Notes: generated by a model not told the origin, from the letters alone. A DNA stretch of 64,000 nucleotides from Calendula officinalis (GCA_963853835.1 OY970820.1:32326873-32390872), one strand, 5' to 3'; counted from the first letter of the stretch, positions 22,788 through 35,403 are shown. Program-made: numbers and translations.

Positions 22788-23493
22788 TGTAGGAAAACCT
22801 TGTAAGATTCACATGGCGGAACTTGAATCCCACATTACTGGATCTCTACTAGTCAATGAAATCACGAAAAGAAGAAGATGATGAACATTACCTTTAGATT
22901 GCTAAAGAATAGATCCACCTCTACTGCACCACCTGGACACGCTGCAAGACCGCGTTGTACCAACAAAGCAACACACTAGAACTCGTGTGTGTGTGTGTGT
23001 GTGTGTTACGATCGACGAACAAGAAAACCGAAAACCCAATAGGGTTTCGGTCGACTTCGGCCGAAGGAGAGGAAGAGGGAGGAAAGCTTTTAGGGTTTTG
23101 AGTGTGTAATGTGATTACCCTAAAACCCTTAACATAAGCCTCTTATTTATAAGGTTACATGTTACATTTAGGTCCTTGGAGTTTAATTATGATTAATCTC
23201 ATAATTAAACTTCCTATTGACACTTTAAGCCCTTGGACTTTTACTAGTTAATTAATAGACTATTAATTAACTGTCCGTTAAATACTTAACCTAATATTTA
23301 ACCATCCTCACAAATAATAATTAACTTATTATTATTTATTCTCTTCTTTATAATTAACTTGACTAGTTAATTATTCCACACAAGTTACTTTATTCGGTTG
23401 TCCATTATTGGGTGTGTAGCGGTGTGACCCTTTAGTGTCTTATAACATTGGACACGGTGACACGTGTACTTATCTGTGCACATAAATCCTTCA
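22788..23493 (-). repeat. 5' LTR of element E
   Basis: About 706 bp. On the plus strand it starts TGTAGGA and ends TCCTTCA, an imperfect inverted terminal pair. It holds a (GT)11 run (22985-23006). On the right it abuts the interior of SIRE element D's ORF3, so E was inserted in D. The boundaries come from the PBS on one side and the D gene on the other. Confidence 0.8.
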
Positions 23494-24949
23494 CCTGAGC
23501 CATCTGCTCAGGGGGGGAAAAGAAGAAAAATGAATGAAGATCAACTTCCTTAACAACAACAACAACAACAACATCAGCAAAGCACTCATACTGAACCACT
23601 TCGATTTCAGTATGAGAGGAGAAGACAAAGACGGAGGTCAGTCTTACAACAACTTGAAGAACCATCTGAGCCATCTGCTCAGGGGGAGACTAACACTGAC
23701 CAACCTCAGCAAGTTGATATTGAGCCTCATGCTCAAGAGATGAACAACTTGCAGATCATTGTCTATAGGCCTTTTGTCTGGCCTATTGCTGATGATAAAG
23801 ATGAAGAACCCAATCTAGTGCCATCCCAAACTTTCCTCAACTTTGCACTGGATGTGGCTAATAAAGAAAGCTATTCATCATCATCCTCCGATGATGAAGA
23901 GCCTCCAAAACAACAAATCTCTCCTCATGCTGAAGTGGCTCCTAGAGCTCCTAGAAGACCAATCACTAGAAGAATGACCAGAGTAGTTATGTCCTTAGAA
24001 TCAAGTGAAGAATCTGATCCAGCTCCTTTAATCACCAGACAAAGGAGATATGTTCATAATACTGAGGAGGAGACTGCTCATCATACTGAGGATGAGATTG
24101 AAGCTCAAAGATTCTTCCCCATCAAGGAAGAAGATCCTGAAACTGATACTGATACAGATGTTCCATGGAAACCTCACATTGTAAGAAGAACAGGAGATGA
24201 TCTTCTTCAACAATACTGGAACATTGTTGCTCAAAGAACAAGGTACATGGAGAATAGAATGGGTATGCTGAGAAATAGAACATTTCTCAGTGTGAGGGAT
24301 ATATGCTGGCTAAACATATATGTCAACAAAATCAAAGTCAAAACTGTTGACAAGTCCATAGTTGCTGTCTGCACTGGACCAGTCAGTCCTCCCATGAAGA
24401 TCTTTCTTGATGATATCCAGAACATGGAACTCCAAGACTGGGTGAAGATTGCCCGAATGATAAAGGAGTTGCCAAGACTGGGTGAATATTGCCCAAGTAA
24501 TGATGGATGAAATCTGGGCTGTTGCTGCAGTATGCTTTGAAAAAGGCATATTATATCAGGCAGACTACAGGGCACTTAGTGTGATGACTGAGGCTGTCAA
24601 GAACAACAAACCTGAGTGTCTTAACACTTTCAGGATTTTCAACTCATACCCTGTACATCCTAACCTTGTTTTCCAGGATCAAAAGAGCACCATATATCCA
24701 ACCTCTGGATATATGTATACTGACCAAGAAGATAGGGAATGCTTTATCACTGAAGCAGATTTACCAAAAGCCCCTATCAGTCATCTTGTGGATCTGAAGT
24801 GGATGATAACCAAGAAGGAGGATTCTTGGTTCAGGAAGAAAGTTGTTGCTGTGCTCAACAATGGGCAAGATGAACTGAAGAAAAGAGAAGAGTTCATCCA
24901 CATCAAACAAGAGGTCTTCTATGAGTTTGAATCTATCAACAGAAGATAA
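23494..24949 (+). pseudogene. ORF3, 3' two thirds (SIRE element D)
   Basis: This is the plus-strand copy of the extra SIRE gene. It begins inside exon 2 (CCTGAGCCATCTGCTCAGGG encodes PEPSAQG), cut on the left by element E. An extra G near 23517 and following stops break the repeat region. From 23740 an open frame reads NNLQIIVYRPFVWPIADD and the conserved C-terminal domain to about 24480. There the segment CCAAGACTGGGTGAA appears twice about 44 bp apart (24436 and 24472) and shifts the frame. The rest (VMMDEIWAVAAVC to the final EFESINRR, stop at 24947) continues in the new frame. Confidence 0.88.
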
Positions 24950-25017
24950 AGAAGAAGACTCTGCTGCCTAAATTTTGTTTATTAATTAATTCTCTTTGTA
25001 AGTGTCTTGTTATCATT

Positions 25018-25519
25018 AGATAGGGGGAGATTGTTAAGGCAAAAAACCTTACCCCTTAGGATCTTAAGATAACAAGACAGTTAGAATAGTTTGTAGAAGA
25101 TATTTGCTAAGTTTAGGAGTGTACTGAGTGGGCATTATTGGGCACTCAGTATCATTACTCAGTTTTGGAAATCCAATACTGAGTAAAAGGACTGAGTTAC
25201 ATTTTCACATATAACTGACTAAGATCAAATCCCTTGATCTTAGTCATTTTCCTTTACTAGTCCTTCGGTTACTTCTTTGCACATTATGTAAGGTCTCTAT
25301 ATCATTATAAATAGAGATCACCTTGCAAAGAAGTTCTTACCAATTTTACTTTACACGAATATATCTTTTGTAATTGATCAGTGGTATTGCTATTCCGCAG
25401 CATACCACACTTAGTGGAATTACACATTTGACTCTAATATTGTGTTCATCACTTTAATTGTCTTAAGTGTAATTATTATATCAATTATATAAGTAATCCA
25501 GGGTTGTTGTGACCTAACA
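25018..25519 (+). repeat. 3' LTR of SIRE element D with polypurine tract
   Basis: A PPT with GATAGGGGGAGAT (25019-25031) is followed by the LTR, 25032-25519 (488 bp), TGTTAAGG to GACCTAACA. A perfect 12-bp-stem hairpin lies at 25217-25245 and a TATA box TATAAAT at 25306-25312. It ends in the linker of an Ale-type Copia polyprotein. The right target-site copy would be TGCCC. Confidence 0.92.
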
Positions 25520-27236
25520 TGCCCCACCACAAAACATACTCGATCCCAACCCACCACAACACCATCCACCACCCCCCTCTGCTCATCCTCATCCCGCAGC
25601 CCCCACCATCTCCACCCATCCCATGACTATCCGATCCCGTGACGGCATTACCAAACCCACCGACCGTCTCAACCTCCACAACACTGATATATCTCCTATT
25701 CCCAAAAACCCGCACCTTGCCCTCCACGACCCTAACTGGAAAATTGTTATGAACGATGAATATAGGGCCTTATGTGATAATGATACACGGGAATTAGTAC
25801 CGAGACCTAAAAATGCAGCCATTATATGTTGCCTATGGCTATATCACCATCAATTTCATGCAGACAGTTCTCTGGCACGTTATAAAGCACGTCTAGTCGT
25901 AAATGGTAAATCTCAACAAGTTGGTGTTGATTGTGACGAGACCTTCAGTCCCGTGGTTAATCCCACTACTATCCGTACGGTGCTCACTTTAGCCGTATGC
26001 AGGTCATGGTCCATACACCAACTGGACGTGAAAAATTCTTTGCTACACGGGAATCTATCTGAAACGGTTTATATGCATCAACCTCCTGGATATGTTAACC
26101 GTGCTAACCCTGATTTTGTGTACAGATTAAAGAAATCCCTTTATGGTCTTATACAGGCACCGCGAGCGTGGTATCAACGCTTTGCCACATACATTACATC
26201 TACGGGATTTAAAAGTGTCGCCATGGACACCTCCTTATTTGTATGACGCAACGGACATGACATTGCATACCTATTATTATATGTTGATGATATAATTCTT
26301 ACAGCATCAAATGATAAATTTTTACGAATTATCATCAACAATCTATCAAAAGAATTTGCAATGAATGATTTGGGGAAACTACACCACTTTCTCGTAATTA
26401 AAGTGTCACATACCGATCATGGATTGTTTTTGTCACAAACCCACTACATTAACGATATACTTGAACGGGCGAGCATGACAAACTGCAATCCCGTTGCCAC
26501 ACCCGTTGACACTTTATCGAAACTTAGTGCTACCTCCGGTGAACTAATGACCGATCCAACACTATATCGGAGTCTAGCAGGTGCATTACAGTATCTTACA
26601 TTTACAAGACCAGATATACAATACATGGTACAACAAGTCTGTCTTTTTACGCATGCACCTCGGGTACCTCACTTTAACTTCATAAAACGAATCTTACGGT
26701 ACTTGAAAGGCACCTCAAATCAGGGACTCTCAATTGTCAAGTCTGTGAAGTTAAACATCACGGCGTATTCAGACGCCGATTGGGGAGGCTGCCCCGACTC
26801 GAGGAGATCTACCTCGGGCTACTGTGTGTTTCTTGGGGACAATCTGGTGTCCTGGTCCTCCAAGAGACAACCTACGATCTCTCGCTCCAGTGCAGAGGCT
26901 GAATACAAAGGAGTTGCGAACGCCACTGCCGAAACAAGCTGGCTACGTAATCTTCTTCTCGAACTCCATGTACCGGTAACTAAGGCAATGCTCGTCTATT
27001 GTGATAATATTTCTGCCGTATACTTATTTGACAATCCAGTACAACATCAACGCACAAAACACGTGGAAATTGATATTCATTTTGTTCGAGACTTAGTAAA
27101 GATCGGCCGCATCCGTGTCATACATGTACCAACGGAACATCAGTATGCGAACATCTTTACAAAAGGTCTTCCCCGACATCTATTTCAACGATTCAAGACC
27201 AGTTTGTGCGTTCGTGATTCTCCAGCTCCAAACTAA
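25520..27236 (+). pseudogene. Ale-type Copia pol: RT and RNase H
   Basis: A plus-strand fragment starting in the Pro/His-rich linker (THPMTIRSRDG). It passes through YKARLVVNGKSQQVGVDCDE, HQLDVKNSLLHGNLSETVY, YGLIQAPRAWYQRF, the catalytic YVDD (LLLYVDDIILTAS), ILRYLKGT, the RNase H motifs DADWGGC and SSAEAEYKG, then DIFTKGLP-like NIFTKGLP, ending APN at TAA. The wording is characteristic of the Ale/Retrofit lineage. One in-frame TGA at 26244-26246 interrupts it just before YVDD (probably an Arg codon CGA to TGA). The 5' half (gag, protease, integrase) is displaced beyond element D and is not in the window. Confidence 0.93.
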
Positions 27237-27243
27237 AGTGGAG

Positions 27244-27381
27244 TATTAGACGATATTGTAGATATTGGTTTGTATATTTGAATATATTGTTTCCTTGTAC
27301 TTATCTAGTTATCTTAGGAAAGTAGTTTTGTAATTGTACTATGTAAATTCGGTATCAATGAGAATGAAAGCATCTTCTCCA
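27244..27381 (+). repeat. Probable short 3' LTR of the Ale element
   Basis: After the stop codon comes AAAGTGGAG (PPT-like), then TATTAGACGATATTG, which looks like an Ale LTR start with TG mutated to TA. It ends about CATCTTCTCCA. The other LTR is outside the window, so the limits are estimates. Confidence 0.5.
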
Positions 27382-28390
27382 AAATCCTTTATATTTAAGT
27401 TTATATAAGCTTATAAGCTAAAAGCCCCTTCAAATAAGTTTTTCTAAACACTCAAATGAATGGTAGTTTGTCCGGTTACACAGGTTTGGGGTATTCTTAG
27501 AGCCTCAGTTTCATATGTGAATTCAACAAAGTTAGGCCGTTGTGATTTCCCCGGTGTTTTCAACGGTGGACTTAATATAAATATTTCTACCTTTCAATTC
27601 TTATTTATTTTTGTTGTTATTTTGATCACAACATTTAGGATATATACAAGCTGAGAAACCTAAAGAAGATGTAACATGAATAGGTAAACATATATGTACT
27701 TATATATCAAAATGAAATTGTATAACCATATGCTATCATAGCTAGTAACTATTAATGTGGACATAAGAGAGACATAGCGGATATCATTATTTATAGTTGA
27801 AATTCTTTGTAGGCTAATAAGAAAACAAGGGCTTAGGAAAACATTTGATAAGATAATACTTAAATGGACCGATCCCATTTTGGGCCCAAGTTGGAAGTCA
27901 AATTAAGGATCCACTTATGTCATAAAATTAAATATAATGCCCCACGACATTTTATGCAGATCTTAGCATCTCGAACATTATTTGGACCGAAAAATTCAAA
28001 ATAAACAAAAAATTGATCGAAATCAAATCGAATCGAAACCAAAAACATGTAACCGGTTTGGTTTTGGTTTTGGTTTTGAATATTCATTCGGTCCTATTAG
28101 TTCTCACCCCTAATCTGGAGCCTACTTTAATCTAGATTGAATCATATTTAAGATTTGATCTTCTAAGAAATTGAAACAACTTTGCTGGGATTTAAAGTTT
28201 ACAACTACACGTCACTATATATCTAAGAAATTTAAGCACAAAGTTTAAACATTCATAATACTGAAAAAGTGCACAAACACAACAATAGATCACGATTGTG
28301 ATCGTTACTTACAAGAAACAAAATACAGAAATCAGCCCAAATTGTCTTAACGATCATAAAACAGCATACAAGGAATAATAAAAGTTACGT
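27382..28390. other. Intergenic, with one degenerate hAT-MITE-like end
   Basis: No gene was recognised. The stretch 27980-28112 has GAATCGAAACC/GGTTTTGGTTTTGG runs and ends in CTCACCCCTA. This resembles the right end of the hAT-like MITE at 43673-44011, but the left end is not recognisable. A short coding-like piece around 27460-27560 was not identified. Confidence 0.4.
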
Positions 28391-30034
28391 TTAAGGTTTA
28401 TATTTTTGAATCATCATATAGAAGTTCATGAGTGTTTCGTGTCCCGGGATAGCACTCTTAATGGCTTCATGTGAACGCATACACTTAACCCATCCTGCAA
28501 GTCCCGGGGCTCTAATTTCATCGAATACATTGAAATCGTAAATCTCTCCAAAAAGTTGGGTCTATCCGATAAAACCGCCAAGTGCAACATCAAGGTAACA
28601 TAAATCATCTCCCCCGAAATAAGGTTTTCCTTGACTACACTTTATAAATGCACCTTCCAACAACTGTGAAGCTTCGTTGATCTTCTTTTTAACAGCTTCC
28701 TTTTCTTCATTTTCTCGTGCTCGTCTCAACTCTTCGTGCAACGGGTAAAACTGTAAATGATATTTCAGTAACATGAAATTAAAGCTCATTATGATAATTT
28801 AAAATTTGAAGTAGTATATCATACATTATAGATTTCTCATAACAACATCACCATTAAAAGGCTAGTAGCATAACGGTTTAAGAGGTTGTAACTTGGAAGC
28901 GTATGTGTATTTTAGTGTTAAAATAACGACAACAAAACATGTACCACCACAATGGTCAAAGGGAGCCCCGTCATCGTGTGATAATATTTGTTTTAAATAA
29001 GTAACATGAAAAGAATCTTTGAATTAAGACCTTATAAATATGTCTCTTTGAAATAAATCCAAACTAAATGATTGTTAAATGAATTTTTATCAGATTTATA
29101 CTTAAAATTAAAATTTGATATGACATTATTATATATTAAACAAATAAGAAGAAGATAAAACACAATAAGAAGCATTACATTATTTTGGACCTACTAATAA
29201 TAATATTTTATGCGTAGAAGTCCTCCATGCTAGAAACATTATGCAAATGATCAATTATTAAATGATTATTTTATTTGATAGCTATCATATATACTTGATA
29301 TTTTATAACATGTTTAATACATTTGAAACTCATTACAAGACCCTATGATCATATGGTCATATATAGATTTGAACATGTATATCAAATTGCCAATTATATT
29401 TATATGGGCAAGTCCAACCTTTGGCTTAGAGTTACTTACATGGTGTAATCGGTATTCTTGTGGTTGTTTTTAGAGATTCTCTCCTAAAGTATTGTTAAGG
29501 GTTGTCTTATCACTATATTTTAGATAATTAGATTGCCAATTATATTTGTTCCAGGCTAAAATGTATAATGTTATGATATACAATAATCAGACTAATACAA
29601 AAAGGCAATTTTGTCATATTGAATTCTTTTTCTAAGACCATTGGATTGGAAGGGAAAAAAAGTCATGTTAGATCTTTCAAAACATCATCTCAATTAAATA
29701 TTAAACATACCGTGTTATCGATGTAGTTGCCCCAAAACCGGTTATTAGCGCGGTCTAAAGGGTCGGATGGGAGTATTTGGTGGATATCGGGACAGATTTC
29801 ATCAAGGTACTCAATTATTATAAGAGACTCGGGAATTGGTGGGTTGTTTGCATGAAAAAGGACCGGGATTTTCTTATGGATAGGATTAGACGTCAGTAAC
29901 AGGTCGCTTTTGGGAGCGAGTTTTTCGTTAATGAACTCGTATTCAATGGACTTGAGGTTGAGGACAAACTGAACCCGGTTCACAAATGGACTTGCAGCGG
30001 TCCCAAGAAGCCTTATCTCACTCTTTTTTGCCAT
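28391..30034 (-). pseudogene. Tau-class glutathione S-transferase with nonsense codon
   Basis: Two exons, as in most plant Tau GSTs. Exon 1 is 30034-29711 (108 codons, phase 0, donor ACACG|GTATG) and exon 2 is 28750-28391 (acceptor TTTACAG). Exon 1 is the thioredoxin-like glutathione-binding domain: catalytic Ser15 in ASPF, KKIPVL, and the glutathione-contacting pair Glu69-Ser70 in ESLIIIEYLDE. Exon 2 is the helical C-terminal domain (FGGDDLCYLDVALGGFIG ... MIQKYKP). Codon 63 of exon 2 is TAG (28562-28564), at a position where the family usually has Trp (GWxxx). Frame and splice sites are otherwise intact, about 227 codons in all. The enzyme would conjugate glutathione to electrophiles in the cytosol. 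As written it loses the last 57 residues, so it is a recent pseudogene or a null allele. Confidence 0.88.
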
Positions 30035-31951
30035 TGAAAGAGATTTTGCACATACTTGGAGAATGAGACTCGTTTATATGTACAAACAAAGTATCACACG
30101 GACCCCTAATGTTTATCAAAAGTGATTAAAATTACCCCGGAGATATAAGCTAGTTTACCTCTTGCCTTTGTTTTGGCAACTTTGTATAATATGCAAGTAT
30201 TAGCAGAGTACTTTTGGATCTATCTTGGTTAAACACATATGAATTAACCAAATTACACAAAAACGATGAAAACGAATGTCAAATGACTTCAATATCAGAC
30301 ATCTGAAACATGTTGATACCGGGTAAGAGTCCATACCCGATATCCACCCGAAATACAACGTGAATGTTGAAAAAATATGTTGAAAAAATAATTTCACCAA
30401 CTAATTTGGACAATTTAATTATATTTATTTGTTATCCTTAGTTAATGGTTTGTGGATTTGCATTCTCCCTGATGAGAGCTTCACAATTGGCTAAAATACG
30501 TCCAAAGTTGAGTCACAGTGGATGATATATCGAGTTTTAAAGTGTAGTATTTGGAACGGTGAACTATATATAACTTACAAGGAAAACAAAACGTTATTAT
30601 CATATATGCATTACAAAACTAGAGAAAAACTGTATTTTACAATTATTAATTGTTACATAATCGTTTCTAGGTCCAACTTACTTTGTTGCTTTGAACTAGT
30701 CGTATATTTTGAGGTGAATCTCCATATATTTTTAGTTTCTAGAGTATCATTTGCGTAAAAAAAATAAGAAGAATCGAAAGCGATGTCACCAATATAATGA
30801 ATATGTTTCTTCTGGTTGTGAAGCCTAGTAGCCAACCACTAGTGATTATAAGTAAAATCTCATGTAGAAAACAAAGGTTCATATTTAAATTTTGTAAACC
30901 CACACACAATCATTCTTTTCGCACTTTAGTTTTTGACATATCAACATAACATCAACTGACATATTTGTATCAACAATTACATTCAGTTAATATTTCAAAA
31001 TATACATTAAAAAATATTAATACCCACAAAAATACTCATTCCTCTCTGCTCCTTATTTGTTGCCAAACCGAAGGTAACCAAACACACCACTGTGTTAATG
31101 ATGTCAGTTTACTGAAAGCAACTTGAGGCTACTGGTGGTAACCATTAGCACAGCCTAAGAAAATGAAGGTTTTTCGACTTTTTCAAAAGGAACAAAGATT
31201 GTTAAGAGATTACCGTAAAATATGCAGTGAAACAACATTTATACAATTAAAAAATACAATACAAAATTATATTTGCATTCCAAAAATCCATCTTCATTCT
31301 CCAAGGACCTTTTTGAAGCCTGAAGCTGTCATGAATCCATAGCCGGCGTCGAATTTTCTAGGAAGCCGGCGGCACTCATTTAACCATTTTAGATATGTTA
31401 GTTTGATTAAAACTTAATAAATCTAGAATAATTACAAAAATAAAATGGTATATTCTTCTCTCTGTTGGGCCTCCTTTAGTATTTGGTCAAGGCATTTTGG
31501 GAACTTGGGCTACGTTTCTTGTCGAGCCCAGAATGTGGCATACACCTTTTGGGCTTTTAGTATTGGTTTATGAAAATTATTTAGATTTTATTTTCTGTAA
31601 TTAGTCAGCTTTAATTACTATGTAAAAGACTAAAAGATACGTTCATCATACAAAAACATTCAGGTCTTAAGTAGATAAAAATTAAGATAGAACCTATTTT
31701 TTTTATTTGTCTTGTCATGATTTTCCTTTAAAATTTCAGTTACGTATTTGTTTTCGACTAAATAAAAGTTAATACATGAAATACATCTAAATGTAATTAA
31801 TTGCGTGTTATATGTATTTGTCAACGTTATTATTAGAATACAACATTCTTTTTTAAGCATTATGGGGTTTGTGTCACATTGTCACCTGATGTGTGCATCA
31901 GATGCATGTATCATGATTTGAGATAAGATTTCATATGACATGTTTTAGGAC
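30035..31951. other. Upstream region of the GST and intergenic DNA
   Basis: Immediately 5' of the GST start is a short leader with no clear TATA that I would defend. The rest is AT-rich without recognisable genes; the short open frames have no family features. Confidence 0.5.
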
Positions 31952-32606
31952 TAGGGATGACAATTAATCTGATCCGATGAACATCCACCTGATCCGATCC
32001 ACTCGTGGTGGATATGAATGAAGTTAAATGTGTGAATATTAGATGTGGAGCGGATGTGAATGTTTATTGGAGCGGATTTGGATGATGATTTTCAATCCAT
32101 GGATGAATCCACTTAACCCGAAATTAAATATATATTATAATTTTATATAATTATAAATATATGCTTTTAATATTTTGTTTCTATAAAATTTATATATAGA
32201 TAACTGAAAATAGTTAAAATGTACAAATTACATATATAAAATAATTAAATATATATAATATATTTTGTGTGTCTCTTTTAGATAATATTTTGGTATTATT
32301 TATACAAATTATGATCTATGCATCAGATCTATCGTAGTTATGTTTCCGTTTGACTCTTCTTTTGGAAGAAACTATATATATACATGCAACAAAATCGTAA
32401 ATCATAGTACTTTCTTTAGAATTATTTTTTCTCAAAATCCAACGGAGGTCCATTTACCCGCTCTATTCCAATGGATATGTATATGGATGGATGAATGATT
32501 TTAAATGGATATGAATATGGATATAGATGAGGTAAATTTAAATAGATATAGATGTGGATGTGGATATCGCATCATCCGATCCACATCCGATCCATTGTCA
32601 TCCCTA
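31952..32606. mobile_element. Non-autonomous hAT-type element (655 bp)
   Basis: The terminal inverted repeats TAGGGATGACAAT and ATTGTCATCCCTA are perfect over 13 bp. The flanking octamers TTTAGGAC (31944-31951) and TTTAGAAC (32607-32614) match at 7 of 8 positions, as an old 8-bp hAT target duplication would. Subterminal GATCCGAT copies occur at both ends, and the middle is AT-rich without a transposase frame. Confidence 0.85.
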
Positions 32607-34256
32607 TTTAGAACCATGGAAAACAAAGACGACATATATCTTTTTTTTTTCATGGGATTTAGAATCCTTTTCCAATTTAGTAACTTCACATACATTAACA
32701 GGGATGAAGTATAGAACCAAAAATCTAAACTTGTATTTTTATGAAACTAAAACTGGTTCAAATCATATTACTAAAATTCAATTCGAGTAATCGGTCCAAT
32801 TTTTCATGAAATCTAATAACCACTGATAAATGGATGGTGGTCGTATTTAGTAGTGAGTGGGCTAACCACTTGATTTGCACACTTCAATTTTACCACTCCG
32901 CAACATCCGTAAAATATGATAGCTATAAGGGTGATACATTAAAAAAGTGATGATTAAAATTCATTTAATGGCATTATTATATATAATATGATTAGACATA
33001 TGAGTTTTTTACTGTTAAAGTTAACCGAGGGAAGACAAACCTTTGAGTTAAATGTATGTGACAAAAATGAAGTATCTTCGTGCCAGTTTCCTAAACATTC
33101 CCTAGACAGTAAACACCCTATAATTTTCACTTAACGAACATGTGAGATATTTTGTGGTGGTTATTTTAAGAGCTAAAACCTATGTTAAAACATTGATTTT
33201 ACCACTCCACAATCTGCGCAAAATATGATATCAGTTTTGTAGGAATTCCAAATGTGATAATTTAAGTTTGACTTTGCGTTTTAAGGCTTAAAAATAAGTA
33301 GAGGGGAGTCTTCTTACACACTGTTAGCGTCAATTTGGCATTTCTCGAATGCGACTTGACTATATTGACATAAGAAATGATGTATGAGTTCATGCTCGGC
33401 GTTGACAAAGAAAAGCAAAACTGATTTTCTGTATACTAAAAAGTTTAAGACTTAAAAGTTGTTTAAAAATTGCGATTGCGTAGTTATTATTCCAAATTAG
33501 TATTTAAACAATGTATGTCCTTTGGCACAAAATAGAATTCTTTCATTTTCTATTAATGCGTGATGCACACCAATATGTTTGGACGGTGCATACCTTTTGC
33601 CTCAATGGTGCATAATTCCTTATAACCAAATAGTTGATCAATCGGTTTCAAACGAAAAGGCAAATAAAACAACAACAAACTAAAATGGTAACATATATAA
33701 TATTGAATTTATGATACAGTAATTATGTAACCGGTGTAAAAATATTAAAAAAGGAAAAGAAATGTATATTGAAAAATCAAAATTTTTTCATAAACTATTT
33801 TTCAAGTAAATTTATAATGTTTAATTCCAAAAATAGTTAAATAATTCAGTTGTATAAAAGAATCGTGTTTTCTCGTTTTTACTGGCCGGTTCAACCAACT
33901 TTTATGTTCGACCGAGCGGTTACGAACGAACTATAACCATCGAGCTAACTGTTTAATTCACCCTGATGTTCAACCGAATTGTAAAACATTGGTTATTATT
34001 ATACAAATTAAAATGATTTAATTATTTGATGTACTTTAACAAATACGATATAACTTTTTTATTAACATATTATATATTATGTTCTTCCCTTTTAAACAAC
34101 ACACGTGACAAACACATTTCATTGTGTGACATTGATTCTATTGAATTAACGTGAGAGGCGAGAAACGGGTAAGAAGTTTCTGAAGATCACAAAATAATTG
34201 AAGGTTCATTTTGTAATTTAATCAAAAAGTCTTACTTTATATAAATTCATGGAAAA
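32607..34256. other. Intergenic, no gene seen
   Basis: AT-rich DNA with short repeated phrases (for example TTTTACCACTCC and ...AATATGATA near 32890-32925 and 33195-33235). No gene or complete element was recognised. Confidence 0.5.
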
Positions 34257-34440
34257 TGCTAATCATTGCCCTAAGGGCAATGGTTAAGAAATTTTTGTTG
34301 GCTTAAAATCATTGTACATAAACTAATAAAAAACCACCCCCATGCATTTTAATAACCACATTTGAGTAGTTATGCATCCTAAATTGTACATAAACCACTT
34401 TATCCACTCTTAACCATTGCCCTAAGGGCAATGGTTAGCA
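34257..34440. mobile_element. MITE with 33-bp inverted repeats
   Basis: 184 bp. The left end TGCTAATCATTGCCC... and the reverse complement of the right end agree at 31 of 33 positions. Each arm is itself a near-palindrome (ATTGCCCTAAGGGCAAT). No convincing target duplication was seen, so the superfamily is open. Confidence 0.75.
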
Positions 34441-34623
34441 AATCCCTAAATTCATTTAAAGCAGAGGGTGTTTATTATTTAACCATGCTTCTGAGTAAAC
34501 AAATTCATTTAATCAAACAATATTTAATACGGAGTACATTCATTTAACTTTGATGAAATAAATTTATTTAACCAAAGGATATTTAACACCCTTCACTTCT
34601 TCAATTCTCTCTCCACAATCAGA

Positions 34624-35226
34624 ATGGAATTCTTTGAGAAAGCAATATCCGTGAGACTCAGAAGTCATCTCGACAAATACCTCGTCGCCGGCGATGACAA
34701 CCAGACCGTCCGGCAGAGCCGAACCGCCGGTTCCACGCACGCCGCACGCTGGCTAGTCGAGCACGTCGAATCAAACGAACACGTCATCCGACTCAAAAGC
34801 TGTTACGGCCGTTACTTAACGGCCTGTAGTACGCCGGTCCTCTTAGGAACCACTGGAAATAAAATCATCCAATCGTTGACGGAAAACTCTAGGGACCTTG
34901 CGATTGAGTGGCAGCCGGTGAGGGACGGGTTTCAGTTTAAGCTGAAGTCGTCGGTAGGGACGTATTTGAGGGCGAACGGAGCGATGCCGCCGTGGAGGAA
35001 CACCGTGACGCATGACGCAAATTTTACAAGCTCGACGATTAATTGGATTTTGTGGGATGTGGAGGCTGTAGATGTAGTGGAGGAAGATGTTAGTAACTGT
35101 TTAGCGATTGTTTCGAGTTTTCCACCGGTATCCGGTAACCTTTCCGGCCCGGAGCTCACATCGGCGTTACCTGTTCACTCATCTTGCTTCTCACCTCGGG
35201 CCCTTACCATCCGATCAATGGCAAAG
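34624..35226 (+). CDS. DUF569 domain gene 1, exon 1 only
   Basis: A 201-codon exon starts MEFFEKAISVRLRSHLDKYL, the typical start of plant DUF569 proteins (beta-trefoil, fascin/actin-crosslinking-like fold by family knowledge). Further family blocks are VIRLKSCYGRYLTA, FQFKLKSSVGTYLRANG and MPPWRNTVTHD. A consensus donor (GCAAAG|GTGCG) follows at 35226/35227 in phase 0, the same place and phase as in the neighbouring paralogue. Reading on would stop at 35403. No second DUF569 exon was found before the next gene, so it is either truncated or expressed as a short form. The exon is GC-richer than its surroundings. Function is unknown. Confidence 0.8.
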
Positions 35227-35403
35227 GTGCGTTTTCTTCTAATATTCCCTTTCTATTTAAAGTTTATTCATTTAGAATATTTGAACTATCACAATATAAT
35301 TTCGGCTATCTATAAAAATTTAACATTAATTCTAGGTGGTTGTATTATTAGTTATAAAATTTGTACTTTGTGGTGTAGTATTAAAAAGTGTGATACCAAA
35401 TAA

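Noticed and set aside
28426..28608. 60-codon frame in GST exon 2
   Set aside because: It is out of frame with the GST C-terminal domain, which is clearly readable in the neighbouring frame.
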